A DNA stretch of 18,629 bases from an uncultured Mycoplasmatota bacterium (GCA_900556025.1 USNG01000030.1:1-18629); one strand, 5' to 3'; positions 7,092-14,955 are shown, counted from the stretch's first letter. The notes: generated by a model not told the origin, from the sequence alone. Made by a program: numbers and translations.

Positions 7092-8831
7092 ATGGCATCT
7101 GTTTCAAAAGAACTAATTGATGAAATAAAATCAAAAAATGACATAGTAGATGTAATAGGTAGCTATATAGATTTAAATGATAAAAATAAAGCACTATGTC
7201 CATTTCATGATGATCATAGTCCATCATTTAGTGTCCACCCAGATAAACAAATATATAAATGCTTCTCTTGTGGAGAAAGCGGTAATGTAATAACATTCGT
7301 AGAAAAATATACAGGAACAACATTTCTTGAAGCATTAAAAATATTAGCAGATAGAGCTGGAATTAAAATGGATGCAGTCACACCCAAAAAAGTAAATTCA
7401 GCACTAGAGAAATATTATGAAATAAATGATACAGTAAACAAATATTTCAAAAATAATTTAATCTCATCAAGTGGAAAACTTGCTATTGAGTATTTATCAA
7501 AAAGAAAAATAGATAAAGACATAATAAATGAATTTAATATTGGATTATCTACATCAAATAAACTATCATCCATGTTATCAAAAAAATATAGTGAAAAAGA
7601 TTTATTAGATATAGATATAGTAAAAAATATTAACGGAAGACTTTATGATACGTTTCAAAATAGAATAATATTTCCAGTTATAGATGAGAATAATAATATA
7701 ATAGCTTTCTCAGGAAGAAAATATTTAGAAGAAGATTTAAAAGATGATACACTTCCTAAATATTCAAATTCAAAAGAAACAATTATATTTAAAAAGAGTA
7801 ATACATTCTATAATATAAATAATTCACTTCAAAATATTAAAAAGTCAAAAGAAATAATTATTACTGAAGGATTTATGGATACTATAAGAATGTCTAGTAT
7901 AGGTTATAAAAATGTAGTTGCTCTAATGGGAACAGCATTTACTAAAGACCATTTAGATAAAATATTAAAATATAAATGCAAAGTAGTATTAAATTTAGAT
8001 CAAGATAATGCTGGTAAGACTGCTACAATATCTATTGGAGAAGAATTACTTAAAAATAATATAGAAGTTTCTGTTATAGTATTTGATGACTATAAAGATA
8101 GTGATGAATTTATCTCTGCAAAAGGAAAAGAAGCATTTGATATAGCTTATAACAATAGAATACCTTTTATAGATTTTAAATTTAAATATTTAAAATCAAA
8201 TAAAAATATGAAAGATGCTACTGATATAAGTAAATATATAAATGAAGCAATAGCTTCTTTAAATGAATTAGATGATGATATATTAAAAGAACTTAAAATA
8301 AAAGAATTATCAAATGAATTTAATATAGATGAGTCAATTATCAGAGGAAAGATAAAAAAGCCTATAACGAAGCCTAAAATAGCTTCAAAACAAGAAATAA
8401 AAAAGAAAAGATATAATAAATATGATATAAGTGAAATTAGATTATTATATTTAATGTTACATTATGATGATGTAATACTGTATTTTGAAAATACACTAGG
8501 ATACCTAATACATGATAATATGTCAAATCTAGCTCATAAAATAATTGAATTTAGAGAGACATATGGTTACTTTGATTATAGTGATTTTATTGATTATGTT
8601 GCTGAACTAAAAGATATAAATGAAACATTAAAAGAAGTAATGATGTATCATAATGATGATAATTACACAAATCAAGAATTAGATGATTATATAAATACTA
8701 TAAAAAAATATAGTATAGAAGAAAAAATAAAAAAATTAAAACAAGAAATGAATGATACATTAGATATCAATAAAAAAATAGAAATTGCTAAAGAAATAGA
8801 AAATATAAATAAGGAAGTGTTAAAATGGTAA
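7092..8831 (+). CDS. dnaG: DNA primase DnaG
   Basis: Synthesises RNA primers at the replication fork in partnership with the replicative helicase. The 579 residues are in the normal range. The N-terminal CHC2 zinc finger uses C36, H39, C57 and C60 ([26 protein letters not shown]). The TOPRIM core carries TEGFMD with E259 and the acidic LDQDNAG with D303 and D305, the metal-binding residues. The lysine-rich C-terminal third is the poorly conserved helicase-binding region. GGAGGG at 7080-7085 sits 6 bases before the ATG. rpoD begins inside its last codons (7-base overlap), the classic macromolecular synthesis operon. Its leader contains copy 1 of the duplicated element. Confidence 0.97.
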   Translation: MASVSKELIDEIKSKNDIVDVIGSYIDLNDKNKALCPFHDDHSPSFSVHPDKQIYKCFSCGESGNVITFVEKYTGTTFLEALKILADRAGIKMDAVTPKKVNSALEKYYEINDTVNKYFKNNLISSSGKLAIEYLSKRKIDKDIINEFNIGLSTSNKLSSMLSKKYSEKDLLDIDIVKNINGRLYDTFQNRIIFPVIDENNNIIAFSGRKYLEEDLKDDTLPKYSNSKETIIFKKSNTFYNINNSLQNIKKSKEIIITEGFMDTIRMSSIGYKNVVALMGTAFTKDHLDKILKYKCKVVLNLDQDNAGKTATISIGEELLKNNIEVSVIVFDDYKDSDEFISAKGKEAFDIAYNNRIPFIDFKFKYLKSNKNMKDATDISKYINEAIASLNELDDDILKELKIKELSNEFNIDESIIRGKIKKPITKPKIASKQEIKKKRYNKYDISEIRLLYLMLHYDDVILYFENTLGYLIHDNMSNLAHKIIEFRETYGYFDYSDFIDYVAELKDINETLKEVMMYHNDDNYTNQELDDYINTIKKYSIEEKIKKLKQEMNDTLDINKKIEIAKEIENINKEVLKW

Positions 8832-9916
8832 ACAATATTAAAACATTCGAAGAAAGAATAGAAGAATTAGTAAATACAGGAAAGAGTCAAGGCTATTTAA
8901 CTTATGAACAAATAGCTAAAAAAACAATAGATTTAGATTTAGATGCTAATGCATTAGACAAATTATATAATGCATTATCTGAAAATAATATCGAAGTTAG
9001 AGCTGAAGATGATGAAGGAAATGAACCAATAGATTTAAAAGCTGATTTAATCATTGATGATGTACCAGATGAAAGTAAAGATATGTCTGTTAATGATAAT
9101 GTCAGAATGTATTTAAAAGAAATAGGTAAAATAAGCCTTTTAACTTTAGAAGAAGAACAAGAATTATCTAAAAAAGTTGCTGAAGGTGATGAGAAAGCTA
9201 AAAAAAGATTAGCTGAATCTAACTTACGTTTAGTTGTTAGTATAGCTAAAAGATATGTTGGACGTGGTTTACTATTTTTAGACTTAATCCAAGAAGGAAA
9301 TATTGGATTAATGAAAGCTGTAGAAAAATTCGACTATGATAAAGGATATAAGTTTAGTACTTATGCTACATGGTGGATTAGACAAGCTATAACAAGAGCT
9401 TTAGCAGATCAAGCAAGAACAATAAGAGTTCCAGTTCATATGGTTGAAACTATTAATAAAATGGCTAGAATTGAACGTCAAATGACTCTAGAATTAAATA
9501 GAGAACCAACTGATCAAGAATTATCAAAGAAAATGGGATTATCAGTAGATAAAATAGCTGAAATAAGAAAAATTAGTCAAGATCCAGTATCACTAGAAAC
9601 ACCAATAGGTGAAGAAGACGATTCACACTTAGGAGATTTCTTAGCTGATGAAAGAACCATGTCACCAGAAGAATTCGCAACATACGAAATATTAAAAGAT
9701 GAATTAAGAGAAGTATTAGATACACTAACAGTTCGTGAAAAAGAAGTGCTAGAATTAAGATTTGGTCTATTTGATGGTTCAAGTCACACACTAGAAGAAG
9801 TAGGTAAACAATTTAAAGTTACTCGTGAAAGAATTAGACAAATCGAAGCAAAAGCTCTTAGAAAGTTAAGACACCCATCAAGAGCTAAAAAACTAAAAGA
9901 TTTTTTAATTGAATAG
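8825..9916 (+). CDS. rpoD: Primary sigma factor SigA/RpoD
   Basis: Housekeeping sigma subunit that directs RNA polymerase to promoters; 363 residues, the short Bacillota form with a reduced region 1.1. Region 1.2 is around 90-125 ([12 protein letters not shown]). Region 2 is about 130-210 with the core-binding and -10 recognition helices ([27 protein letters not shown]). Region 3 follows, and region 4 covers about 300-360 with the -35 recognition helix [26 protein letters not shown] lies before ATG 8825. It overlaps dnaG by 7 bases and trmK by 8, so all three are coupled. The abundance of extended -10 promoters nearby fits a sigma factor relying on region 2.4-3.0 contacts. Confidence 0.98.
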   Translation: MVNNIKTFEERIEELVNTGKSQGYLTYEQIAKKTIDLDLDANALDKLYNALSENNIEVRAEDDEGNEPIDLKADLIIDDVPDESKDMSVNDNVRMYLKEIGKISLLTLEEEQELSKKVAEGDEKAKKRLAESNLRLVVSIAKRYVGRGLLFLDLIQEGNIGLMKAVEKFDYDKGYKFSTYATWWIRQAITRALADQARTIRVPVHMVETINKMARIERQMTLELNREPTDQELSKKMGLSVDKIAEIRKISQDPVSLETPIGEEDDSHLGDFLADERTMSPEEFATYEILKDELREVLDTLTVREKEVLELRFGLFDGSSHTLEEVGKQFKVTRERIRQIEAKALRKLRHPSRAKKLKDFLIE

Positions 9917-10538
9917 AATAGAATCTATTTATTCACTTATAGATGAAAATGATAAAGTAGTAGATGTAGGGTGTGATCAAGCTAAACTATCAATAATGCT
10001 TGCTAAAAGAAATCAAAAATCTATCGCATCAGATATAAGTGAAAAAGTCATTGATAGAGCTTCTAAAACAATAAAAGAATTATCTTTAGATAATTTAATA
10101 GATCTAAGAGTTTCAAATGGACTTGATAATATAAAAGAAAGTGAAGTAGATACACTAGTACTATCAGGCATGGGAACTCATACAATATTAGATATACTAG
10201 GTGATACAAATATTAAATTCAAAAAAATTATAACTATATCAAATAACTATCATGATATATTAAGAGTTAAAATGAATGATTTAGGTTATAAAATAAATAA
10301 AGAATTAATAATAAAAGAAAATAACAAATATTATAATTTAATAGAATTTACTATAGGCAATAATAATCTATCAAGAGAAGAAGAACTAATAGGTTTAAAT
10401 CACATAGATAAAACGATGTATAATGAATACTTAAATTACTTATTAAATAAATATTTAAATATTCAAAAACAATCAAAAAATCAAAATAAAAAAATAAATG
10501 AAATATTAAACATCATAAAAAATAGAGTACATAACTAA
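9909..10538 (+). CDS. trmK: tRNA (adenine(22)-N1)-methyltransferase TrmK
   Basis: SAM-dependent class I methyltransferase that makes m1A22 in the D-arm junction of certain tRNAs. The SAM-binding motif I is DVGCDQAKL; most relatives have DxGCDHA, so Gln replaces the usual His. [11 protein letters not shown] is motif II and [10 protein letters not shown] the conserved GMG segment. At 209 residues it is slightly short, with a Lys/Asn-rich C-terminal helix. TTG 9909 is the only usable start: an in-frame TAA precedes it directly and the next Met is beyond motif I. No ribosome binding site is seen, so initiation probably depends on ribosomes ending rpoD (8-base overlap). The usual neighbour, a Nif3/YqfO protein, is not beside it. 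Confidence 0.9.
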   Translation: MNRIESIYSLIDENDKVVDVGCDQAKLSIMLAKRNQKSIASDISEKVIDRASKTIKELSLDNLIDLRVSNGLDNIKESEVDTLVLSGMGTHTILDILGDTNIKFKKIITISNNYHDILRVKMNDLGYKINKELIIKENNKYYNLIEFTIGNNNLSREEELIGLNHIDKTMYNEYLNYLLNKYLNIQKQSKNQNKKINEILNIIKNRVHN

Positions 10539-10549
10539 TGTACTCTTTT
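10516..10549. terminator. Bidirectional terminator between trmK and the hydrolase
   Basis: AGAGTACAT (10524-10532), a 5-base loop, ATGTACTCT (10538-10546). T-runs follow on the plus strand (10546-10549) and, from the A-run at 10516-10522, on the minus strand. The trmK stop lies at the loop/arm junction. It serves both convergent genes. Confidence 0.85.
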
Positions 10550-11459
10550 AAATTATCTTATTTAACCAATTTAATATATCATCATAGACTAAATTATTAT
10601 TAACCTCATTTAATATTTCATGACTCATATCATCATATAAAGTATTATCTATATTATGATATCCAATTTTCTCAAGAAAGTTTATAGCTTCATTAAAATC
10701 TTTTTTAGATTTAATAACAGGATCATCATTACCAGCTATAAAATAAATAGGTAAGTCTAAATTATTTCTATTATATATTTTAGGATTATATATATCTATC
10801 ATTAATTTAATAATATTTTCATATCCATTTAAAGTATAAGTATATTTACATAATTCATCTTCATTATATAATTTAAGAATTTCTTTATTATGACATACCC
10901 AACTATTAGGTTCACTCCCTTTTTTATCAAATCCACCAAACATTAACTTCTTAACAAATTCACTTCTATATCTTTCACCTTTAATAGATTTTAATAACTT
11001 AACAACTTTAAGTCCTAATTTAGAAGCATTGTTTTTACTAGGAGAACCACATACAATTAATCCATCAATAGTATGAGCATATTTACTAATATATTTTCTT
11101 ACTATCATTGACCCCATACTATGTCCAAATAATATTATTTTTTTATCTTTAAATTTATTTTTTAAATATTCATTAATTTGATGTAAATCTTCTACAACAT
11201 AAGAAGCATTATCTTCATAAAAATATCCTAAATCATTAATGTTTTTAATACTTTTACCATGTCCTCTATGATCATGTATAAAAGATGCATATCCATTTTT
11301 AGCTAAGAACTTCATAAAATCAATATATCTTTCTTTATGTTCATTCATACCATGAGCAATCTCAACTATTGCTTTAATTTCTTTATTTGGCTTAATTAAT
11401 AAACAATCTAACTCTAAAGAATCTTGATCAGAAATAATTTTTATATTTTCTTCTTTCAT
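10548..11459 (-). CDS. Alpha/beta hydrolase, monoacylglycerol lipase / lysophospholipase type
   Basis: Serine hydrolase of the alpha/beta fold, likely acting on small esters or lysolipids in the cytoplasm; 303 residues. The oxyanion region HGMNEH (36-41) and the HDHRGHGKS strand are typical of the monoacylglycerol lipase (Hydrolase_4) group. The nucleophile elbow is GHSMGS with S114, the acid is D246 in GNDDPV, and the base is H280 in DDMSHEIL. The cap domain lies between about 140 and 230. There is no signal peptide. TTAGGTG precedes the ATG at the expected distance. It is transcribed alone, converging on trmK. The true substrate cannot be read from sequence. Confidence 0.88.
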   Translation of the reverse strand: MKEENIKIISDQDSLELDCLLIKPNKEIKAIVEIAHGMNEHKERYIDFMKFLAKNGYASFIHDHRGHGKSIKNINDLGYFYEDNASYVVEDLHQINEYLKNKFKDKKIILFGHSMGSMIVRKYISKYAHTIDGLIVCGSPSKNNASKLGLKVVKLLKSIKGERYRSEFVKKLMFGGFDKKGSEPNSWVCHNKEILKLYNEDELCKYTYTLNGYENIIKLMIDIYNPKIYNRNNLDLPIYFIAGNDDPVIKSKKDFNEAINFLEKIGYHNIDNTLYDDMSHEILNEVNNNLVYDDILNWLNKII

Positions 11460-11475
11460 TTATTTCACCTAATTT

Positions 11476-11484
11476 ATTTTAACA
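11476..11484 (-). promoter_or_regulatory. Extended -10 of the hydrolase promoter
   Basis: Reads TGTTAAAAT on the minus strand, 16 bases before the ATG. No clear -35 is visible. It lies next to the -35 of the divergent promoter at 11494. Confidence 0.45.
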
Positions 11485-11493
11485 TATATTATA

Positions 11494-11522
11494 TTGACAT
11501 TTCTACATATTTTTACTATACT
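11494..11522 (+). promoter_or_regulatory. Sigma-A promoter for the 11551 gene
   Basis: TTGACA (11494-11499), a 17-base spacer, TATACT (11517-11522). The start of transcription would be near 11529, just before the ribosome binding site AAAGGTGGTG. It is the only promoter here without a TGn extension. Confidence 0.7.
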
Positions 11523-11550
11523 ACAAATTTGGAAAAAGGTGGTGTTAAAA

Positions 11551-12045
11551 ATGGATTATGATCATAAAGTAAAATATAAAAATATGTCAATGTTTAAGGT
11601 AAATGAAGTAATTCCAGTTATTTGTGAATTATTATATGATAAACTTGGAATTGAGTTTGAAAGTACTAAAGTAAATTCTTTCAGTAGTAATTTTTATTTA
11701 ATAGCTCCAAAAGGAAATGAAATATTAGAAAATCCTGAAAATGGAAGTAAGAATAAAAATGTTCCAATACTTGGATTAAATTATAAAGAAAGTGAGTCAG
11801 AAGAAGAATATATAAGTTTTTATGCAATCGGACATATGAAAGAAGAAGAGAATAGTCCATGCACACTATATTTAGAAAGAGCTCAATCTTTATCACTTTA
11901 TTCATTTGATGTAGATGATATTGTATATGATTTTATTAATTACGCAATAGAAATGAAACTAGAAGGAAATAATATTTCACTAGAAGAAATATATAAAATG
12001 TACAAGAGTCAAATTAAATTAATTCACAAAAATAGAAATGCTTAA
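11551..12045 (+). CDS. Uncharacterised acidic protein, 164 residues
   Basis: No family recognised. The protein is soluble and acidic, without signal peptide or membrane helix. It looks like an alpha/beta domain: helix VNEVIPVICELLYDKLGI, strands SNFYLIAPKG and NVPILGLNYKE, a Glu-rich loop (ESESEEEY), strands ISFYAIGH and CTLYLERAQSLS, then two C-terminal helices. I chose ATG 11551, which has AAAGGTGGTG directly upstream. The longer version starting at 11494 would begin inside the promoter -35. It is monocistronic between its own promoter and terminator, at the last position before the accessory region. Whether it belongs to the core genome or the island is unclear. Confidence 0.75.
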   Translation: MDYDHKVKYKNMSMFKVNEVIPVICELLYDKLGIEFESTKVNSFSSNFYLIAPKGNEILENPENGSKNKNVPILGLNYKESESEEEYISFYAIGHMKEEENSPCTLYLERAQSLSLYSFDVDDIVYDFINYAIEMKLEGNNISLEEIYKMYKSQIKLIHKNRNA

Positions 12046-12060
12046 TTTTAAGCATTTTTT
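12036..12060 (+). terminator. Terminator of the 11551 gene
   Basis: AAATGCTTA (12036-12044), loop ATTT, TAAGCATTT (12049-12057), T-run to 12060. The stop codon lies in the hairpin. Confidence 0.88.
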
Positions 12061-12109
12061 ATTAGATAGATAATTCAAAATAATAAGAATGTTAAAGTAG
12101 GTGATAAAA

Positions 12110-12622
12110 GTGTTTTACAGATTTAATAGAGAAATAACTCTTGAAGATACATATAAATTAATTGATGACTTATCAAAAAGTGGCCCTAGAATGTAGTAAT
12201 CTTTTTATTTTAAATTTATTACAAAGCTTTGAAAATAAAAAAACAATATTATTTGATTATATATGATTCATTAAACTATGTAAAAAGAGATTCTTACATA
12301 GTTATTAGTTGTGCCAATAGTGAGTGTGATACTAGAATTGAATTTAAATTTTTTAGACGACAGTAGGTCGCTTTTAAATGTTAAAATCTTTATCATCGTG
12401 TGTTAATAATTAAATTGCAAAAATTACCATAAAATAGGTAGAAGACAAGGAAAAGTATCGTTTTTTAATAAATTTAGCATTAAAAAATCCCTTATTTTAA
12501 GGGAGTTTATTGATTACATTGGTGCCCGTGAAGAAGAAGTCGAATAACATTTCTTACAAACATTAATAGGTAGTAATAACTTACTAACTGATTTAATTAT
12601 ACTACATTTTGATTCAAAATGA
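12110..12622 (+). pseudogene. Degraded gene with several frameshifts and stops, family unknown
   Basis: AGGTG (12098-12102) precedes a GTG start, and 28 codons (FYRFNREITLEDTYKLIDDL and on) run to a TAG at 12194. Protein-like sequence then continues in shifted frames. ECSNLFILNLLQSFENKK runs from 12189 to the TGA at 12264. DSLNYVKRDSYIVISCANSE runs to the TAG at 12364. RSLLNVKIFIIVC and, after two TAA stops, NCKNYHKIGRRQGKVSFFN and IDYIGAREEEVE follow. After one more TAA comes HFLQTLIGSNNLLTDLIILH, ending at TGA 12620. Joined, this is a protein of about 165-170 residues broken by at least three shifts and four in-frame stops. No family was recognised. It fills what would otherwise be a 640-base gap and marks the island as old. 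Confidence 0.6.
12605..12621. promoter_or_regulatory. 17-bp perfect palindrome, candidate operator
   Basis: CATTTTGA, a central T, then TCAAAATG. It lies just upstream of the extended -10 of the metallopeptidase-like gene, about where a -35 would be. An operator role is inference; the site also covers the last codons of the pseudogene frame. Confidence 0.3.
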
Positions 12623-12640
12623 TAAAAAAGTTAAAAAATA

Positions 12641-12649
12641 TGTTAAAAT
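12641..12649 (+). promoter_or_regulatory. Extended -10 promoter for the 12686 gene
   Basis: TGTTAAAAT without a recognisable -35. It is followed by the ribosome binding site GAGGTG at 12672-12677 ahead of ATG 12686. Confidence 0.5.
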
Positions 12650-12685
12650 ATGATTGTATAGTTTGTTAATTGAGGTGACAACAAA

Positions 12686-13972
12686 ATGATAAATCTTGTT
12701 GATATAAATGATAATTTTAATAAGAACAGGAATTTTATAATTGATATTTTAATCAATTATTATGGTCATGAATACACTGACATTATAAAGAAAAGATTAG
12801 ATAATGTATTTTTTGATTTTTCTAGTACTCCAGAAGAAGATTATAATTTTTCAAGAGCACATGGTAATCAAATAAATAAATTAAGTAAATTATTAATTAA
12901 CTTAAGATATAAAGAATTTAAAAAGGTTCAAAACGAATCACGAAGCGCTAATCTAAAAGCACTAATTGAGTATATAAAAATCAAATTACAAATAGATAAT
13001 TTTGATATAGTTAATATTGAAAGTGAAACATTCTTGTCACTATTTACAGATAATAATTTTAATAGTGGTTTTATTGATGCCTTTAGTTCAAAAAGCATTG
13101 AATTGTTAAATGATCCTAATATTCCTAAATCTATGAAAGAAAATATAATACATGATCAAGAAGAATTTAAAAGAATCATTAATTCTCTAGGAATTAAACT
13201 AGAAAATTTGTCTACAAATGATGTGAACGAATTGATTGAGTATAGAAAGAAACTTCAAACTATTTATAAAAATAGCATTATACAAAAATCTAAATATGGG
13301 AAAAATATGTTTAAAGAAATAAGAAAAAAGTTTGGGGTTGAACTCACACCAGAAAATCTCAGTGCTATTGCTCTTTTAGAAAATGCTTGGGCAGGATACA
13401 TACGTGATGAAAACGAAAATGGTATTGCTTACCATCAAATTATTAAAATACCATTATTACATCTGATGAACCTAGGTATTAAAGGATTGGACGTTAATAT
13501 CATTCATGAATTAATTCATAAAATTGAAACGAGTGGAGATTATGTGGGAATATCAATAAAGGATAACAATAATACCAATAATATTATTAACGAAATAAGA
13601 ACTCAATATCTTGCCATAAGAATTACAAAAGAATTACACAAATCAGGAATTTATATGTATGATAATCCAAACGATTATAAAATTGAAGGTGAATCAACAT
13701 ATGAAACATTATTTCCATTAACCAAAGATTTTTTAGATGAACATGAGACATTATTTTCTAATTGTGCAATAAACAATACTCCTCAAAAATTGGATGAATA
13801 TTTTGGAGAATTTTGGGAAGAGTTTAGTAAAAAAATAAATAGTATTTATTATGATTATATGCATTTATTCTCAAGAACTCATAGTATGCCTTGTATTAAT
13901 GCAAATGATAATATTACAGAATTAATTAATAGTATGAATTTATTTAAAGGGAGAAGTGTTAAAAATGTTTAA
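12686..13972 (+). CDS. Putative zinc metallopeptidase (HExxH, gluzincin-like), uncharacterised
   Basis: A 428-residue soluble protein that I cannot place in a named family. Its key feature is NIIHELIHKIE with HELIH at residues 274-278, the classic zinc-peptidase site. INEIRTQYLA follows, with E303 25 residues after the second His, in a context like the third zinc ligand of gluzincins. The N-terminal half is helical, with a Lys/Asn-rich stretch and no signal peptide, so it acts in the cytoplasm. The C-terminus (EFWEEFSKKINSIYYDYMHL) is aromatic-rich. GAGGTG upstream supports the start. The next gene begins within its last codons. Position between a pseudogene and a relaxase remnant suggests accessory origin. 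A protease effector of a defence or toxin system is possible but unproven. Confidence 0.75.
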   Translation: MINLVDINDNFNKNRNFIIDILINYYGHEYTDIIKKRLDNVFFDFSSTPEEDYNFSRAHGNQINKLSKLLINLRYKEFKKVQNESRSANLKALIEYIKIKLQIDNFDIVNIESETFLSLFTDNNFNSGFIDAFSSKSIELLNDPNIPKSMKENIIHDQEEFKRIINSLGIKLENLSTNDVNELIEYRKKLQTIYKNSIIQKSKYGKNMFKEIRKKFGVELTPENLSAIALLENAWAGYIRDENENGIAYHQIIKIPLLHLMNLGIKGLDVNIIHELIHKIETSGDYVGISIKDNNNTNNIINEIRTQYLAIRITKELHKSGIYMYDNPNDYKIEGESTYETLFPLTKDFLDEHETLFSNCAINNTPQKLDEYFGEFWEEFSKKINSIYYDYMHLFSRTHSMPCINANDNITELINSMNLFKGRSVKNV

Positions 13973-14282
13973 TAATCTAGTTGAGGTAATTGTTTCTATA
14001 AATAAATTTGGTATTTATAATACAATAATTGTGGATAATAACAAAAAAAATATTTCCTTAAATGGAAAGTTTAGCAAATTAAACTTACAACAATTTAACG
14101 ATTTTTTAAATACCTTTTTTAAAATAATAAGAGAATGGAAAAATGAAGAATATTCAGAAAATGAAAATACTATAATAAACATTAGAATTGTGGAAAAAGA
14201 TAAACAATATGATGTCCATATTTATCACAAATTACCGGATAATTTTGACAGTTTTCTAGATTTAGTACATAAGTTGTACTAA
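13965..14282 (+). CDS. Small uncharacterised partner of the metallopeptidase-like protein
   Basis: The 105-residue product has no recognised family. The pattern is a strand-turn-strand start (VEVIVSINKFGIYNTIIVDN), a central helix rich in Phe and Leu (LQQFNDFLNTFFKIIREW), an acidic loop, a strand (TIINIRIVEKDKQYDVHIY) and a short final helix. It looks like a compact alpha/beta domain suited to protein binding. I chose ATG 13965 because AAAGGGAG at 13946-13953 gives a workable gap; a GTG at 13956 would be too close. It overlaps the upstream ORF by 8 bases, so the two are translated together. That favours a complex, for example an inhibitor or adaptor of the peptidase, by inference only. Confidence 0.68.
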   Translation: MFNNLVEVIVSINKFGIYNTIIVDNNKKNISLNGKFSKLNLQQFNDFLNTFFKIIREWKNEEYSENENTIINIRIVEKDKQYDVHIYHKLPDNFDSFLDLVHKLY

Positions 14283-14440
14283 AAAACATAATTTTGCTTG
14301 AACGATAAGTTCTTGCTTAATTATGTTTTAATGTTTCAAAAAGGAGTATTCCCTTTGCACACCTATTGGTTCTGCCAATAGAGAAGTGTGTTTTATCTAT
14401 TGGAAATAGATATTACCGACAAGCAATTGCTTGTCTTTTT
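14283..14440 (+). ncRNA. Structured RNA region with five consecutive hairpins
   Basis: Five hairpins follow one another on the plus strand. (A) AAAACATAATT (14283-14293) with AATTATGTTTT (14319-14329), enclosing GAAC/GTTC. (B) AAAGG (14340-14344) with CCTTT (14352-14356). (C) CACAC plus CTATTGG (14358-14369) with CCAATAG plus GTGTG (14375-14390, 4-base bulge), followed by TTTTAT. (D) ATCTATT (14395-14401) with AATAGAT (14405-14411). (E) the terminator. CTATTGG occurs in both C and D, so CCAATAG can pair with either. It could be a separate small RNA, a structured 3' UTR of the metallopeptidase genes, or debris of a mobile element end. I match it to no known family. Confidence 0.4.
14418..14440 (+). 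terminator. Strong rho-independent terminator
   Basis: GACAAGC (14418-14424), loop AATT, GCTTGTC (14429-14435), T-run 14436-14440. It ends the metallopeptidase transcript and the structured region. The minus-strand ORF stop begins right beside it. Confidence 0.85.
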
Positions 14441-14756
14441 ATATGTCTATATCTCTATCATCATAATCTTTATCAATTCCATAATTTTGTTCATAGATAT
14501 AGTTATTTATTTCTTCTTCTCTAGGTGTATCATCTGCTATTTCATGTAAATCTCTATCATTATAATAACCTAAATCATGATAAGAAGTTATTTCTTCAAC
14601 TACATTATCTTTATCTTTTTCACTTCCAATATGAAAAAGTTTATTAAAGAATTTTTTAATAGTTTGTAGCATTACATTTAAGAAATTATGAAGTCTTCTA
14701 TTTTCATCTCTTAATTCATCACTTATATTTAATTCTTTAGTTTTTATTGTTAACAT
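14439..14756 (-). CDS. Probable C-terminal remnant of a MobV/Pre-type relaxase
   Basis: A 105-residue ORF: an N-terminal amphipathic helix (ELRDENRRLHNFLNVML), a basic hinge (IKKFFNKLFHIGSEKDKD) and an acidic, Tyr/Asp-rich tail (HDLGYYNDRDLHEIADDT). The layout of coiled coil, then IKKFF with a short basic stretch, then an acidic tail is what I recall at the end of MobV/Pre mobilisation proteins in Bacillota elements. The catalytic N-terminal domain (normally about 200 residues more) is absent. An in-frame TAA lies just upstream of the ATG, and the ribosome binding site is poor (GTGAGAGTG). It is probably a non-functional stub of an integrated element, though a small independent coiled-coil protein cannot be excluded. 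It lies directly beyond the tRNA-Leu terminator. Confidence 0.5.
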   Translation of the reverse strand: MLTIKTKELNISDELRDENRRLHNFLNVMLQTIKKFFNKLFHIGSEKDKDNVVEEITSYHDLGYYNDRDLHEIADDTPREEEINNYIYEQNYGIDKDYDDRDIDI

Positions 14757-14787
14757 ATAATCACTCTCACTTTATTTCTTAAATAAC

Positions 14788-14810
14788 AAAAAACTAACAT
14801 TTCTGTTAGT
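14788..14810 (-). terminator. Terminator of tRNA-Leu
   Basis: Read on the minus strand: ACTAACA, loop GAAA, TGTTAGT, then TTTTT. Another imperfect hairpin, CTCGAA (14822-14827) with TTCGAG (14838-14843), lies between it and the tRNA 3' end and may guide 3' processing. Confidence 0.85.
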
Positions 14811-14855
14811 AATTTATTACTCTCGAAACTTTAAAAGTTCGAGTATCAATCAATC

Positions 14856-14944
14856 TGGTGCAAGAGAAGGGAATCGAACCCTCAAGGTGCTTCCACACCG
14901 GCAGATTTTGAGTCTGCTGCGTCTACCAGTTCCGCCACACTTGC
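14856..14944 (-). tRNA. tRNA-Leu (anticodon CAA)
   Basis: The minus strand folds as a class II tRNA with encoded CCA (14856-14858). The acceptor strand is GCAAGTG, with D-arm GCGGAACTGGTAGACGC and anticodon loop CTCAAAA giving anticodon CAA at 14908-14910, which reads UUG. A long variable arm typical of tRNA-Leu follows, then the T-arm with GGTTCGATTCC. One oddity: acceptor pair 6-67 is T-T, because the 3' strand reads CTCTTGC rather than CACTTGC. The A/U-rich acceptor otherwise pairs. It has its own promoter and terminator. tRNA-Leu genes are frequent integration sites, and the adjacent 3' side holds the accessory region. Confidence 0.96.
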
Positions 14945-14955
14945 AGTACTAATTA

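Noticed and set aside
12274..12303. A 10-bp inverted repeat, AACTATGTAA and TTACATAGTT, as a possible terminator or site.
   Set aside because: No T-run follows and it lies within protein-like pseudogene sequence.
12312..12330. TGCCAATAGTGAGTGTG resembles part of hairpin C (TGCCAATAGAGAAGTGTG at 14373-14390), suggesting a pair of element ends.
   Set aside because: The left arm needed for the hairpin is missing at 12312, and the bases encode CANSECD in the pseudogene, so chance is more likely.
12488..12504. Hairpin TCCCTTA-TTT-TAAGGGA as a terminator.
   Set aside because: No T-run follows, the loop is only three bases, and it sits inside the pseudogene reading frame.
12518..12546. TGGTGCCCGTGAAG..TCGAA resembles the 3' end of a tRNA on the minus strand and could be an att remnant of the tRNA-Leu integration.
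   Set aside because: Only TGGTGC and TCGAA agree with the tRNA-Leu end, the stems do not pair, and the stretch reads as IGAREEEVE in the pseudogene frame.
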